DNA of 64,000 nt, taken from assembly GCA_021904315.1 (NCBI GenBank), contig CM038918.1, positions 4,603,349-4,667,348 on the forward strand, written 5' to 3'. Below the pieces are notes generated by a model, which saw nothing but the letters and a program-made list of their open reading frames with translations, was not told the origin of the DNA and ran no database searches. Each line of letters begins with the position of its first letter. Position 1 is the stretch's first letter. Of this stretch, positions 38,561 through 51,130 are shown piece by piece. This stretch comes from Sphagnum magellanicum (lineage: Eukaryota > Streptophyta > Sphagnopsida > Sphagnales > Sphagnaceae). A program made the translations under genes and the position numbers.

Positions 38561-40860
38561 ATTCAGATTATTGAATTTGGTTACCATGTAGGTGGTGTTC
38601 TCTCTCTCATGAACCTCTTCTTCTTTGTTGGTTGAATCTCTCTCATCTTTCTTTCACAACCCTACTACCCCTTCATTGCTAATTAGTTTTTTCTAGATTT
38701 TTATCTTTTCGACCCCCTTTCTTGTTGGTCATATTGTTGTCTCTCACAAGTCCCTATAACGAAAAACAAGGGCACAAGAAAGTTCCCTTCACATCAAAAT
38801 GTCCACAACCAAGAACATGGTCCATACAACTTGCATAATCAACAAAATCACCAATTTTGATGATTAGGACAGATTCACAAGTTCAACCCATCACTACTTT
38901 GATCGAAGCAAAAATTAAACTCTAAAAACCTATGGGGATCAGATCATTCCGATGATCTTCTCATGAGCATCCACTGACTGCGTTTGGCAAAATAGAATGA
39001 TCTATCTCTATAGACTCCCATCACCAAATAGAATTGCTAAAACCTTGAAATGCCTAGGAGTCAAAAAGACTTTGAAAATTGGAAAAAATGGTGTAAAAGA
39101 AGATCTAATGGTGTCTCTTGATGTAGATAAACTTTCCCCAAAGATTTGTCAAATGCAACCCATTACCCCTACTATACTCACAGATCAAAAACCACTCGGA
39201 ACAAATATACAATGTGTATCCAAAGGTCCTGAAAACATACCTACTTAATCCCATAGAACTTTATTTTGCCAAACTTAGTCACTTTCAAGATCCCTAGTGA
39301 TCATCATCATCTTGCAATCACAAGCTCCTACTTCTATTATGAAATTGTCACTCTCTAAAAGATGCATAATGAAGCGAAAAGTCTATCATCCCTCAATATT
39401 TATGCAACCCACACCTACATGCCTTTTTCCTTCAAGTGTGTCCCATCTTACTTCTAAAGCTAAACACTTAAGAAAACCAAGTCAAAGAGCCAAATCCCCA
39501 AAAGAAAAGCCATAACTATAGAAAACTTAGCTACTCATAGCAAAAACTTTGTTGCCCTTTAAGCTTCAACCTCCATTCAAACTTAATTGACATCCAACAA
39601 AGAACATCTAACTGGCCATTCCACACCACACAAACTCATCCACACCAGATTGAACATCACTTTTCATAAAGAACCCAACAAGCTCAATAACCTAATAACC
39701 TAATAACCTACAAAAGAACAAGACAACACAAAAACATAAATTGCCAAAATTTTGTCACCTTTCACTTCGGGCAGATGATGGTACTATACATATCCATTAG
39801 GGTTTCATCCCTAATTTCTCATCACATCCTTTCCTTGCTAATTTTTTTTTATAGATTTTTTCTCTTTCATAAACCGTAAACCCCTTCCTTGTTATTTGAA
39901 CCTTTTAAATTTTCAGTTTTTTTCAAGGCCCCTCTTTCCTTCATTGTTCGATACTTTCAAACCCAATTCTTTTAAACACCCTTATGACATTCCCTTAGAC
40001 CCATCCCTTGTTTTTTCTTGTTCGATCCTTTCAAACCCATCTCCTTTATTAAATGTTTTTATGATTCCTAACTCTTTCTTGTTGTGAGATCCTAGGACCC
40101 TTCTATGGTGAATTTCAATTCTTGTGTTTGCCAACTTTTCCTTCTTGAGAAATTTTAGGACCTTGTTCATGTGATTCTCAGCTCTTGTGATTTCAGATTT
40201 TTCCTTGTTGTGATCAGATCTTAAAAACCTTGTTTTTTTATTCATAGCTCTCATGGTTATCGACTCCTCCTTGTTGTGAGATCCTAGTACCTTGTTCTTG
40301 TCATTTTCAAATCTTGTGATTCTTGACTTTTCCTTATTTGTGAGATCCTAGGACCTTATTCTTGTGATTCCCAACTTTTCCTTGTTGTGTGATCCTCAAA
40401 CCTTCTTTTTCACAAATCCTTTTTCTCCAACTTGTTTTGACCGATTATATCTTTTTCATACCCAACCTCTATTTGGTGTGTGATTGTCACAAAACTTCTC
40501 ACATACCCCCTCTCTCATACTTGGCCCCTATTTGATGTTTGACTTTCATAAACCTTTTTCACATAACCCCCTTCTCCCATACCCAACCCCTCTTTGTTAT
40601 GTGAACTTCATAACTCAAACCCAACCTTCTTTCATACCCTCTTCCTTGTCATTTCATCCTTTCATACCCTTTTTTCATATTTAGCCTCTTTCATACTTTC
40701 TTCTTACATATTCAATCCTCTCAAATCCTCTCTTTATTTCACAAACACTCCTTTTAGATTTTCTCTCGCATAAACCATCTCACTTAGATTTTCTCTCACA
40801 TAACATTTTTCTCCAAACCCTATCCCCACCTTTTGCTAATGGTTATTATGTTTGAAGTTC
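38561..40860. repeat. Pyrimidine-rich zone with tandem repeats
   Basis: The + strand is strongly C/T-rich from about 39.78 kb. Between 40077 and 40400 there are six degenerate units of about 62 bp containing TTTTCCTTGTTGTGAGATCC, at roughly 40077, 40138, 40200, 40268, 40330 and 40378. A second set with CATACCCAACCCCT lies at 40455-40640, and a third with TTAGATTTTCTCTC at 40755-40800. Short open frames at 38997-39515 are unrecognised. Confidence 0.6.
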
Positions 40861-42039
40861 TTGTAACCTTGTGCCAACATGGCTTTCATTCAAACCCTTG
40901 TTCTAACCATAGCTTCTATATGAGTTAATGATGTAATTGTGCATAATCATGTTAAAAGTATAGGCTAAAAATAAATTTCAAGAATGTAGAAAGAATTGTC
41001 AACTTTGAAGGTTTAAAAGTAGGACACATTCTTTGAAAATTAATGTTTAAACTACATGAGAATATGCAGTATGAAATAAAAATGTTTCTAAAAGCTTAAG
41101 ATGTTGTGTTTACCTTTTTTCCAACTTACTTTCACTCACTTTTTTTAATTGAATGTTGTAGTTCCATTTTGCACAAACTAAACATAAAATATAATCTTGA
41201 CTTTTCATTTTTTAAATTCATTCTTATGTCTCTTTCAAATAATGTTTAATCACATTACAATTAAGGTTGTCATGGCATTTAGGCATCCATCATCATTCAT
41301 TGTGTCAATCTAGATGCAAACATAGCCCAACATCACACTAAAATACGATCAACCTAGGTCAAAATGAGGTTGGGCTACCTAAAGGATAGTTAAAGGTGAC
41401 TAAAAATCACATCATTTGATTCTCCTAAATCTTGTGGCCACCAAAAAAACTTGCCACAATCTTATGGTGAGCTAAAAATTTTAGTTAACAATCAAAAAAC
41501 ATTTTGTGTGACTAAAAACATTTATTCGAAAACTAACCAAATTTTTTTTGGGTAGAAATAAAAAACTTTCAATTGTTATATTGATGGTGAAGATTGAACC
41601 ATGGTCCATCAAACAACTAAAAAAATTCAGGCGACAATTGCAATTTTAAAATTACTAGATCAATGGTGGAAATCGAACTTGTCAATTGAACGACTAAAAT
41701 CTTTTGGGCAATGCCCAAAACATTTCCGGTCACAAACCGAATTTTTCCAATGGCAAGGAAAAGAATTCGAACACCCAATATGGTGATTGAAAGTTGGCAA
41801 CCAAAAATTTTCAATCACCCATTTCAATGATAAGAAAATTGGGCAACGAAAAATTTCCAGTTGCCAAAAAAATGGTCTATGTCCATCCCAATAAACAAAA
41901 ATAACACATCTAAATAGACCCTAACATAATGATAAACACAATTTGGGTGCATCACATCAATCTTGATAACTTTAGTTACAAACAAAAGATGCATTTGTAA
42001 TTCATATTGAAAAGTAAATTCTTAGGACTTCAAACCTAT
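40861..42039. other. Non-coding DNA with degenerate GACTAAAA motifs
   Basis: From about 41390 the sequence repeatedly contains versions of GGTGACTAAAA or ACAACTAAAA. These continue in 43.25-44.63 kb and resemble subterminal motifs of a DNA transposon. No gene. Confidence 0.4.
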
Positions 42040-42476
42040 GGGTATATTCATAAAACAAGGAGCTAGGGGTGCACCCTTAGTGAGGATTTCACTGACTGCT
42101 TATTCTAAAATATTTTAGGTATATATTAAGAATATTCCATTTGTAAGTTGCAAAAAATCATAAGAAAGTCCTTGTGATTCAAAAATATGTTACATTATAC
42201 TCTTATGTGAATATGTGTTTGAAGAGTCTCTCCAAAATTATGTCATTTTCAAGTAGTAAAAACACTATAAAACATTGGTTATAGTGATTAATTAATGTTT
42301 TTGAGAATTCAAATTTCATTAGATTCATTTCAAATTATTACACATGTTCCCACAATATATCACGAACATTATCATCAAAATGTATAAAAGAAATGTGTAA
42401 TATTAATATAATCTGTGACATGAAAAACAAAGCATTGGTTACAATTCCTATGGCTCCTATATTTGTGAATGTACCC
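42040..42476 (+). mobile_element. MITE-like element, copy A
   Basis: Terminal inverted repeats GGGTATATTCATAAAA at the left and TATTTGTGAATGTACCC at the right, 437 bp. Flanked by CTAT on both sides (42036-42039 and 42477-42480), a possible target-site duplication. The interior matches copy B (44646-44953) in inverted orientation, including CTTATTCTAAAATATTTT, GTATATATTAAGAATATT and ATAAGAAAGTCCTT. Confidence 0.7.
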
Positions 42477-42799
42477 CTATGTAAGGAAAAACTTATTTTG
42501 AAAGGCTTAACATTCTCATAATTGAAATAATTCTCAAGTTCCAAGAAATGGGCATCAATATGCATGATGGTTCAAGCATTAATAACACATCATTCGAATA
42601 GTTTGATAAAAATATCAAATATAAACTTGCAATAAATAAATAAAATATTTCGAATAATATAAAAATTGGGGATGACCATATATGGTTTATTTAATATTGC
42701 AAGTATATCCCAAAATTTATAACATTGATAAAAGGCCTAAAATTCAAATATGCAAAATCTACTTTCCACCTAATTTTACTTTTTGAACAAGGATCATCA

Positions 42800-43180
42800 A
42801 TTGGCTTACTTTAACATGCTTGTGCCCAACTCTAAGGTTCACATTTTTGTAACCCAACAAGTGAGCTTTTAACATTGTTAAAGAATTACAATGGAATGCA
42901 TCCCTTGCATCCCCTACATCCCTAATTAAAGTTGCAGACTAAGCAAAATTCAAATATGTTTGTTAGTTAAATTTTGAGTTATTTTCTTTAGCCACAATCA
43001 TAAAATTAGTGACTCACCTAGCCCTCTTCTCCTCCATTTCTTTCCAATTATGTTTGTAAATTTTGTCTATTTCATATCCATGGTTTTTTTAAGGCAACAT
43101 ATGAAAGTACTATTTTGAGGTTACATTATGTGATTATTTATAATCAATTAATGAATCTACCCCCCTTACTTTCCTTACAT
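42800..43180 (-). pseudogene. Second DDE_1 transposase remnant (C-terminal tail)
   Basis: On the - strand this segment resembles the tail of the 12.7-14.4 kb transposase. The order of a Tyr-rich stretch, a Lys/Glu-rich KRAR/KEME segment and a VTNFMIVAK-like block parallels AKHVANFFTTSKK there. At DNA level, the block before CTACCCCCCTT (43158) aligns with that before CTTTCCCC near 13194. Heavily decayed. Confidence 0.4.
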
Positions 43181-43239
43181 GAAGACATGGCAAGGATAGC
43201 AAGTTTGTAAGATAGGAAGATAGGAAGATAGCTATGACA

Positions 43240-44640
43240 ACCAAAAGTTCTTAGTGACTCACAATTTGGCAACTAAACCTTTTTCAACTGCCAATGATTA
43301 TAGTTTTCAGTTGATGGTGACTAAATTTTTTGTTAGTGTGAGTCACCAAAAGTAGTGCTCATTGAAAGCTTTTTAAAAATAAATTGCATGCACCCTTTCA
43401 AAATTCAATCCTCGGCGACTAATTGAAAAAAATTCGATCATCAATCATGTGACGACTGAAAAGAATTTTAGTTACCATTGAATAATGAGGCCTTCTTGGA
43501 TGGCAACTAAAATTGTTCGTACCCACAAAGGGATTTGATCACCATCCAATGAATAGGCCTTCTTGAATGGCGACCAAAACCCTTTTCAATCATTGGTGAA
43601 ACTTGGTTTTTGTCATTCACACCTAGATTTGTGGTCACTTTTGATTGCCAAAAATAAATATTTTAAAAAGGTTTCCAAAAACATTTTGTTGGCCCCTCCT
43701 TCAAAATTGTAGTTGTCGACAACCAAAAAGGGTTTTGGTCGTCATTGAAGAAAGTTTAATCATTAGATGGTGATCCAAACCCTTTTTGGTCATTGGTAAT
43801 TGAGTTTTTAAGGGTAGCATGAAATAACGTGTTACCCTGGTGGTTTCAACATAAATTAAATTATTTTTTATTATGCCGAAATTTTAATATATTGACAACC
43901 TTTTGCTATTGAAAAATCAAAATTTTCAACAAAGCCATTGAAATTGTAGCAAGTTTGATCCTTGGCCATTTTGGAAGGTTTACATAAATACAAGTCCACG
44001 TGAGCACTAAATCAATTTAAATTATTTGAAACAATAATACGTTATAATAAATTGATTGTTTACTATCAAATTTTCCAAAATTAAAAATTCATGTGCTAAA
44101 TTAGAAAAAGTAAATTAATTATTTGGCACTCTTGAGCCAAATCTGCCAAAGTACAACAATGTGTTTTTAGAAAGCTCTAAACAAGAGCAATAATTGGTGA
44201 CAAAAGGTGATTGAAAATTCAATGACCATCAATAACACAATTATAATTGCCAAAAGTACTTATTTCATCAAAAGCTTCTCCAAAAAATAATCACATGCCC
44301 CTTTCAAAATTATGGTTGTCGACAACCGAAAATGGTTTTAGTCGTCATCCAAGAAAGCTTAATTGTTGTATGTTGACCTAAACCATTTTTGGCCATTAGC
44401 GACTGAATTTTGAAACAGGGCATGTAATATGTTTTTTAAATGCTACTCTTGGCTATTAAAAATGACCAAATATTTAATTGCCATCAACCAAAAAAAAAAC
44501 TATAATTTATAGTGACCTAAAAAAATATCAGTCGCCATCTAAAAAGGCTTAATTGTTGGATGGCAACTGAAACTTTTTTTTGGTCACCACAAGATTGGTG
44601 ACCCAAACCTTTCGGTTGCATTATGTATGGTAACTAAAAA
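43240..44640. repeat. Degenerate tandem motif region
   Basis: Roughly every 60-120 bases a version of ATGGCGACCAAAAxC or its complement recurs (for example near 43566, 43735, 44333 and 44572), often with GGCCTTCTTG or CCCTTTCAAAATT between. This looks like the subterminal repeat zone of a decayed DNA transposon, probably the one that supplied the transposase remnant at 42.8-43.2 kb. Confidence 0.45.
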
Positions 44641-44645
44641 TAGAG

Positions 44646-44953
44646 GGGTACATTCACAAATATAGGAGCCATAGGAACTATAATCATTATTTTACAATAC
44701 TATACTCCTTGAAAAAAATCATAAATGACTCTTAAAGGACTTGAAAATGATATAATTTTGGAGAGATTCTTAAAACACATATTCACATAATAATATAATG
44801 CAACATAATTTTTACTCAAAAGGACTTTCTTATGAGTTTTTGCAACTTACAAACAAAATATTCTTAATATATACCCAAAATATTTTAGAATAAGCAATCA
44901 ATGAAGTACTTATTAAAGGTGCACTCCCAATTCTTTATTTTGTGAATGTACCC
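44646..44953 (-). mobile_element. MITE-like element, copy B
   Basis: 308 bp with terminal inverted repeats GGGTACATTCACAAATA and TATTTTGTGAATGTACCC. The interior is the reverse complement of much of copy A, minus about 130 bp. No target-site duplication is evident. Confidence 0.7.
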
Positions 44954-45071
44954 AAATCATCAATCTTGAGGCGACCAAATCTATCCACACACACATAAAC
45001 CAAATATAAAAAATCACCCTAAATGGCACCTCACCTTTAAACCACCCCCTAATATGGGATTAAAGTCCCGT

Positions 45072-45812
45072 TGTCGCAACCCTACTTTGAGAGAGTGTGA
45101 GGATGAAACTCACACTCCCGAAATGGGGACTTGGGAGTCCTTCGGGACTCCCAAAATTTCAGAGTTCGACTGCAGAGGTCAAAACACCTTACATTGGGGT
45201 GTTCTTTACATCATTGAAAAGCTATCAAAGTGTAGATGTCGAAGATGGGCTTGCATGGGCCATTTGGACATCTGCAGCACACGTTATGGCAAAAAGAAGG
45301 GCTAGGAGTCAAATTGATAATTTGACTTTAGACCATTAAAAGTCGGGAATCGACCTGACCTTGGTGCGTGCAGGTGGAGTGTGATACACCGTTGGAAAAT
45401 CTCGAGGAAAGCTACAAGTTTGCTTTAGACCTCATCCCAATCGGAGGTCTGAACAAAACGTTATGACCTCACAAAGTCCCGGGAGTCCAAATTAGGACTA
45501 TATGGGGGAAGGTGGTGGTTTCCCCCGAATCCGGGCCGTGGTGAGTCTTGTGAATCCAGAGTCGCCTGTGGCTTGTCCTAGCACTAAAGGTGCTCCAGAA
45601 AGTGAACTAACCGACTTGTTGGTTGGTTTGATGCAGGTTCGAGTAAGTAACTATAGCTTGTCACTCTTCCTAGTCCCATTTCGAAGCTTCAACATGTCCC
45701 TTTACCCCTTTTAGTGCTAAGAGCTAGGAGTGTGCCCCGAGTTCCTCACAATTCCACTGTTTGAGTAACTTAGGTGCATCTTGGGTCTAATTAGGAACTT
45801 GGGAGCACATCA
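45072..45812 (-). mobile_element. 3' LTR of the decayed gypsy element
   Basis: Aligns with the solo LTR at 33739-34527. Reading the - strand, the LTR would begin TGATGTGCTCCC at 45812 and end in GCGACA at 45072. Directly before it on the - strand is the purine run AAGGGGG, a plausible polypurine tract, and pol on the same strand follows at higher coordinates. These agree on a - strand element with its 3' LTR here. Confidence 0.75.
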
Positions 45813-45819
45813 CCCCCTT
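45813..45819 (-). promoter_or_regulatory. Polypurine tract of the gypsy element
   Basis: TAAGGGGG on the - strand immediately abuts the start of the 3' LTR, where the plus-strand primer of an LTR element is expected. Confidence 0.55.
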
Positions 45820-46084
45820 AATCCAAATCGCCATATAGGAAATTATTTCTATAAATCCACCATGAATGAACACATTGGTTTTAAAGTGAAAGGACGAATA
45901 GGCCAAGTGCAAATGTGAACCCCATTACTAGTTGCTTAACTTAATTGCCCCCAAATCTTCAACCAACTATGAGCCATCATGGGGAAAAACTTAAAATAAT
46001 ATTCCTACTATTTAAATAAAAAATAAGGTACTTAAGTTTACATAGTGCACCAAGTGCAAGACCTTTTTCCATTTAGTACTTCCT

Positions 46085-48500
46085 TTAATGGTGACATAAA
46101 ATATCCCATATGCCAACCTCCAAAACATTGATCACAAATCGACATAATGGTAACCCACGTAGATTACCCACAAAACATATAATATAATCGAATAGGAACA
46201 ACCACCAAAGATGGGTCATCTTGGCCATCAACATGCACAAGATGACATGTGGCACACAATTATGCACGTGATCTTTCCATGTTTGACCATTTCCTTCTTC
46301 CAAAAACAACATTTTGGAAGGTAGCACCTCCCATACCCACAAAATGCTATACCCTGTAATCACATCCAAGGTAATTAGTGTTTGTTGCAAATACACATAA
46401 TATCCTAGCTTGAATTTACAAACTCAACATCAATAATCGCCACCTCCTTGAATAGTGGCATAATGTAACATATTTCAATGTTGAGCAATTGTCAAATTCT
46501 CCATAGCCATTGGGCATCACACATTGAACCATAGTTATTCATTCACATGCTTGAAGCTACACTTTTGAATAATCCAAATTGATCACTACCATTACATTTC
46601 ATTGGGATTGAAACAACTAGTAATTCAAGCGCATAGCCAAATAATTGAAAATATGGTGAAAACAATGCAAGAAAAATATACCAACTAAACTTAACCCCAT
46701 AACTAACCATGGTAATTGTCACAATAGATTCCAATCTCTTGTATGGCCCTTTTGAAGCCCATATTTTCACAAACTTATTTCACCATTTGCACCATATGTT
46801 TTGCCAATTCATTTACCTCAAAATGGTTTCATGAAGTCATATATTGATTGATCAATGTTTTTTCACACAACTTTTTGAACTCCCCACAAGATTCCATACC
46901 TTGGTCCATGAATATTTCAATCAAAATGCCAAACTTACTAAGTACCATGTCCAAAAGTACATAGGCAACTTCCTTACTATTGTAATTCGACAATGGCACC
47001 AATAATATCCACTTTGAGAAATGTTTAATCATAACCAAAACGTACCAATTATCTCACATTATCAAATTCATGAATGGGCTGACAAAATCCAAATTCACCA
47101 ATAACCTAACCCCATGATGGGCAATGGTTATAAATGAACTGTAGGTGTGTTCAATGACACCTGCATTTAGTTTCACACCACACATTGAAAAAAAAACTCT
47201 TGAACCTATAGTTACATCCTTCACCAATGATATTGTGCCTAAATCAAGTTATAGGTTTGTCAAATTGCAAAATGGCCAAACTCTTCATGAACATGCCATA
47301 CAAGGCCTTCATGCTATTGTGGGCAAAAAACTACCCACATTCATCCATATGTCCACATTCATAGGGGGGAATTACTTTCCCACTTGAATTGTTTAGCCTT
47401 ATGCACAACTCATTCACATTCCTTAGGTGTCCATCCAACTAGGACTTCACATTTTTGCAAATATACAATAACATGTGCATCCTCACATATGTCTAGGGCA
47501 TCATCACCCTCCAACAAAATGTCCACACCACAAGATCCCTATTACCCACATTATTTTAAGGTATTTTTCCAAAGCATTTCATAAGGTACATAGGTATGTA
47601 TAGGCATGTCATCTTGGTATTGGTTCCAAATCTATATCACCACATGTTGTTCACTCCAATGGTGCCCTCTTCATTGGAACTTGGGTTTTGATTCAATCCA
47701 TCAACATCCCAATAAACCCTACCAAGTTTATGAGCTATGTCAAAATCATATTTCTATAAAATAAACACTCATTTGGCTAACTTTCCTATGAGTTAATTGA
47801 ATTTCATAAAAAAATTCAAAGGTTGAATGATACATAACCAAAGGAAATGGGCTACCATAAAAATAACATTTGAATGATGAAGCTACCTTCACAACAATGA
47901 AACATTCACCTTCATACAAGTTACACTTTGTTTTCACCTTGTTTGGACCTATTGGCATATGCCACCACAAATTCAAATAACCATCATCATCGAAGTTGGG
48001 TAAGCACATGACCCAACCTTAAAGTACTCTAATAAGTGTGTACTTGAAAAGGTTATTATATAAGTCATTATAAAATGGGAGTTGAAGTGATTTGCACCTT
48101 CAAATCTTAAATGACCTATTCTTATGTCGAATCACCTTAGATGTATTGATGGTCGATCCTCTTTAGCTAATTTTAGCAATGTTATTCAATCCTTTAATAA
48201 ACCTTTAGTAATAATTACACAAGCTTAAGAAAGGTGGCAATTGATTGACATCCAATGGTTGGGGAATTTGTGAGATGGTTTCAACCTTAGCCTTGTAAAC
48301 CTTTAATGCGCCAAGATAAATCATGTGACCCAAGTATTCCAACAAAGATTGAAAAAATTAACATTTGCTAAAATGTAGTTTAATATTATGTTCTTTAAAT
48401 TGATCAAACACTTCCTACAAATGAACATGTGATCCCCTAGGATCAAGCTAAAGACAATAATATCATTGATGTAACACTTGATGAAGGTAAAACCAATCAA
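46085..48500 (-). pseudogene. Decayed Ty3/gypsy pol polyprotein
   Basis: Read on the - strand with many stops and frameshifts, the domains are in gypsy order. Reverse transcriptase end at about 48.06-48.48 kb (FDQFKEHNIKLHFSKC, LLEYLGHMIY, PQPLDVNQLPPFLSLCNYY). RNase H at about 47.75-48.0 kb (LYEGECFIVVK, then a degraded CYFYG segment). Linker at about 47.39-47.5 kb (DAHVIVYLQKCE, GWTPKE). Integrase at 46829-47040 (VMIKHFSKWILLVPL, FGILIEIFMDQGME). Integrase C-terminal part at 46543-46770 (LALFSPYFQLFG). A tail at 46085-46396 retains VLPSKMLFLE and Cys/His residues in the place of a PHD-like finger. Gag, protease and the 5' LTR were not found. Inactive. Confidence 0.8.
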
Positions 48501-50464
48501 AACCCGATTGATATGGGTAGATGTAAGCTATGGTGGCTCACTTTTGTGACGAAATGGTGTTTTTCCCCTAGGTACATTTTATTCAAATGCATGTGGTGAT
48601 TAATATATCCTTAGATCTACTAATTGGGACTTGGATCTAAACCAATAATTTCATCATGAAAAGAATTTTGTGGTTATTTATTGATAAAAAAATTCATTTG
48701 TAAATAGTAATGGATTTTTGAAATTGAAAAATATGGACCGGTTGTTTGATTGGAACATCACAAAATGGAAAAAATTATATTGATTCACATTCCAAAATTT
48801 GTTATTGGGAATCAATATCTATTGTAATACCAGATGATAAACTCATATGAAGAATCTTTTCTTTGAAAAGCTTAACCATTTAATAGTTAGGGACTTTTAA
48901 ATGGTTAAATTTGACCATATTTTCATAAGTCAATATGATTTGCAATTTTTTTTTTTTTCAATTTCTTTGTCTCAAAAACATATGTTTTTTAAAGTTTTAG
49001 ATGGGGCATTATTTCTATGGACTTTGTGAACTTTCCTTTTAAGATTTCCCAATTAAAAAAATGATATCAGTTACATTAAATACAAGTTTTCACATAGATT
49101 TGAGAAGGTCTGTAGGTGATTGAACATGTATCATTCAAAGATTAGAATAATAAATGTATAGAAAGAAAATGTGTGTTGAAAAAAATACATAAAGTTGTAG
49201 GTCATCACATGTAGGCCATAAATATTTTGGTGTGTGGTACATATGACAATTTTCAGAATAAATCATTTGGATATGGGTTTCATTTGGATTTTTTTTTTTT
49301 TTTTTTGTGGAAACTTAATGTGTTTTTTTTGTTTGGGTGTGAATGTAAGTGTTTATGTTGCTTCATGTGGGTGCTTCGTATGTGTGTTTTGTGTGTGTGT
49401 TTTGTGTGGATTTTTTTTTTCAATATAGTTCAAATATGAATTTCAAACTAAAATATATAATCATAGGTTAATTAGTTAATTATTTTTTTATGTGTTTATA
49501 TATATGTTTGTTTTCAACATAGAAAAATAGAATGTAATAGTATACACAGAAAAATTGTTCCCTAATGCTAAAATTTGAGTGCTAACAATGAGGAACAATT
49601 TCAATGTGTATATTGTTTCATTTCATTTTTTTATGTTGAAGGCATTTTACCCAATATAAATCAAAATTGTTACTTCATAATTTTCATTTTTTATTAAATT
49701 TTTCAAGACTTTGTTTCTTTTTTAAGTTAACCTCTTAATGGTCACCATGTCATAATTGTTTGTGTTATTGGAGGTGAATCATATTTTGGTTTAGATGTGG
49801 TATACCATTTAGTGTATTTTTATTTTTTAAGGTTTTAGGGGGTTTGAGGTTATGGTTTAGGGTTACAAATTCTTCCTAAGAACAATAACCTAACAACCTA
49901 ATGCACATGTTGTAATGACAACTAAATATAAATTATAGATTGAACTGCATTATTGAGGTTAAAATTGATCAAATTGTGCAAATGTTCTATTTTTCATAGT
50001 TGTTGTTAAATGTTTTTCTATGTGCAAATGTTCAAGCTATCTTCCATAATCTTTTTTAGCTCAACATTTAATTGAATCTATGATTTTTTCAACTTGCATT
50101 ACAACACTCATGCCATGTTGTTATTTTCATCATCAAACTATTCAACATCATCATCATAAACTCATGATTTCAACTTGTCCCCCAAAGAAGAAGTTAATTC
50201 ACAACTTGTAAGTTTTTTTTTTCAAATATTAATATCATATAATACTAAACTTATTAAAAAATGTAAGTCTTACAATCTATTTTTCAAATCAAATCTTGTT
50301 TTGATTGCAATAAATCATGATCAACAATCTTACATGTTATTGTATCCAAATATTATTTTTTCTTTCATGAATAGATTTGAACACATACCCACAAGGTTAA
50401 ATTTTGTTCTTTTTAAAAACTTTTCCTTCTAGTCCTCATGTCCACCAAGTGATTTATAATTGAA
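48501..50464. other. AT-rich non-coding DNA
   Basis: Contains long T-runs at about 48948-48959, 49290-49306 and 49410-49418. No gene. The 5' part of the gypsy element should have lain here but is not recognisable. Confidence 0.4.
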
Positions 50465-51130
50465 AGTTTGATGCATAGGGTTTATGGTTTTGATTTAAGG
50501 TTTAAGGTATTAGGTTTAACATTCTAATGTATAAGGTTCAAGGTTTTGATGCATAAGGTTTAAGGCATTAATTATTATGACTATGGTGATAGTAAATTTT
50601 TTAACCTCTAGGTGTGGTTTGGTCTATAATTAAAAGAAAAACAAGAATCATAATTTACTGTAATCAAAACAAATAAATGAAAGTCAAAAAAATAATCATG
50701 ATGATAATTTCAACAAGCCATGAAACCATAACAAAATATGTTTTGAAACCTTAACAAATTCATAGACCCACCAAATTATATGCACAGTTTATTGTTTAAG
50801 GTAATGGATTGAACCTAGGGTAACTAGTTTAGGGCTTAAGGTTTAGGGTTTTCAGTTCATGGTTTAGGGTTTTGAATTTAGGGTGTAAGGTTTTGAATTT
50901 AAGGTGTAGGATTTAGAGTTAAGGGTTTCAAATTTAGGCATTAGAATTGATTACTAACATTTAGTGTTTAGGGTTATGAGTATAAGGTTTAGGGTTTTTA
51001 ATCTAAGGTTTAAGTTTTTGAGTTTCTAGGGTTTAAATTTTAAACATTAAAATTGATTATTAGCATTTAGGGTTTAGGGTTTTGAGTTCAAGGTTTAAGG
51101 TTTAGAGTTGAGGGTTTAGGGTGGAAGCTA
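50465..51130. repeat. Degenerate telomere-like repeat block
   Basis: Dozens of variants of GGTTTAGGGTTT, GGTTTAAGG and AGGGTTTTGA, all with the G-rich strand on +, interrupted by ATTAGAATTGATTA-type spacers (for example about 50941-50958 and 51045-51063). This is the plant TTTAGGG motif in decayed interstitial form rather than a chromosome end. Confidence 0.7.

Noticed and set aside
41336..43338. CACTA element between CACTA (41336) and TAGTG (43334)
   Set aside because: Subterminal sequences at the two ends do not match in inverted orientation and the flanking trinucleotides differ (TCA and TGA).
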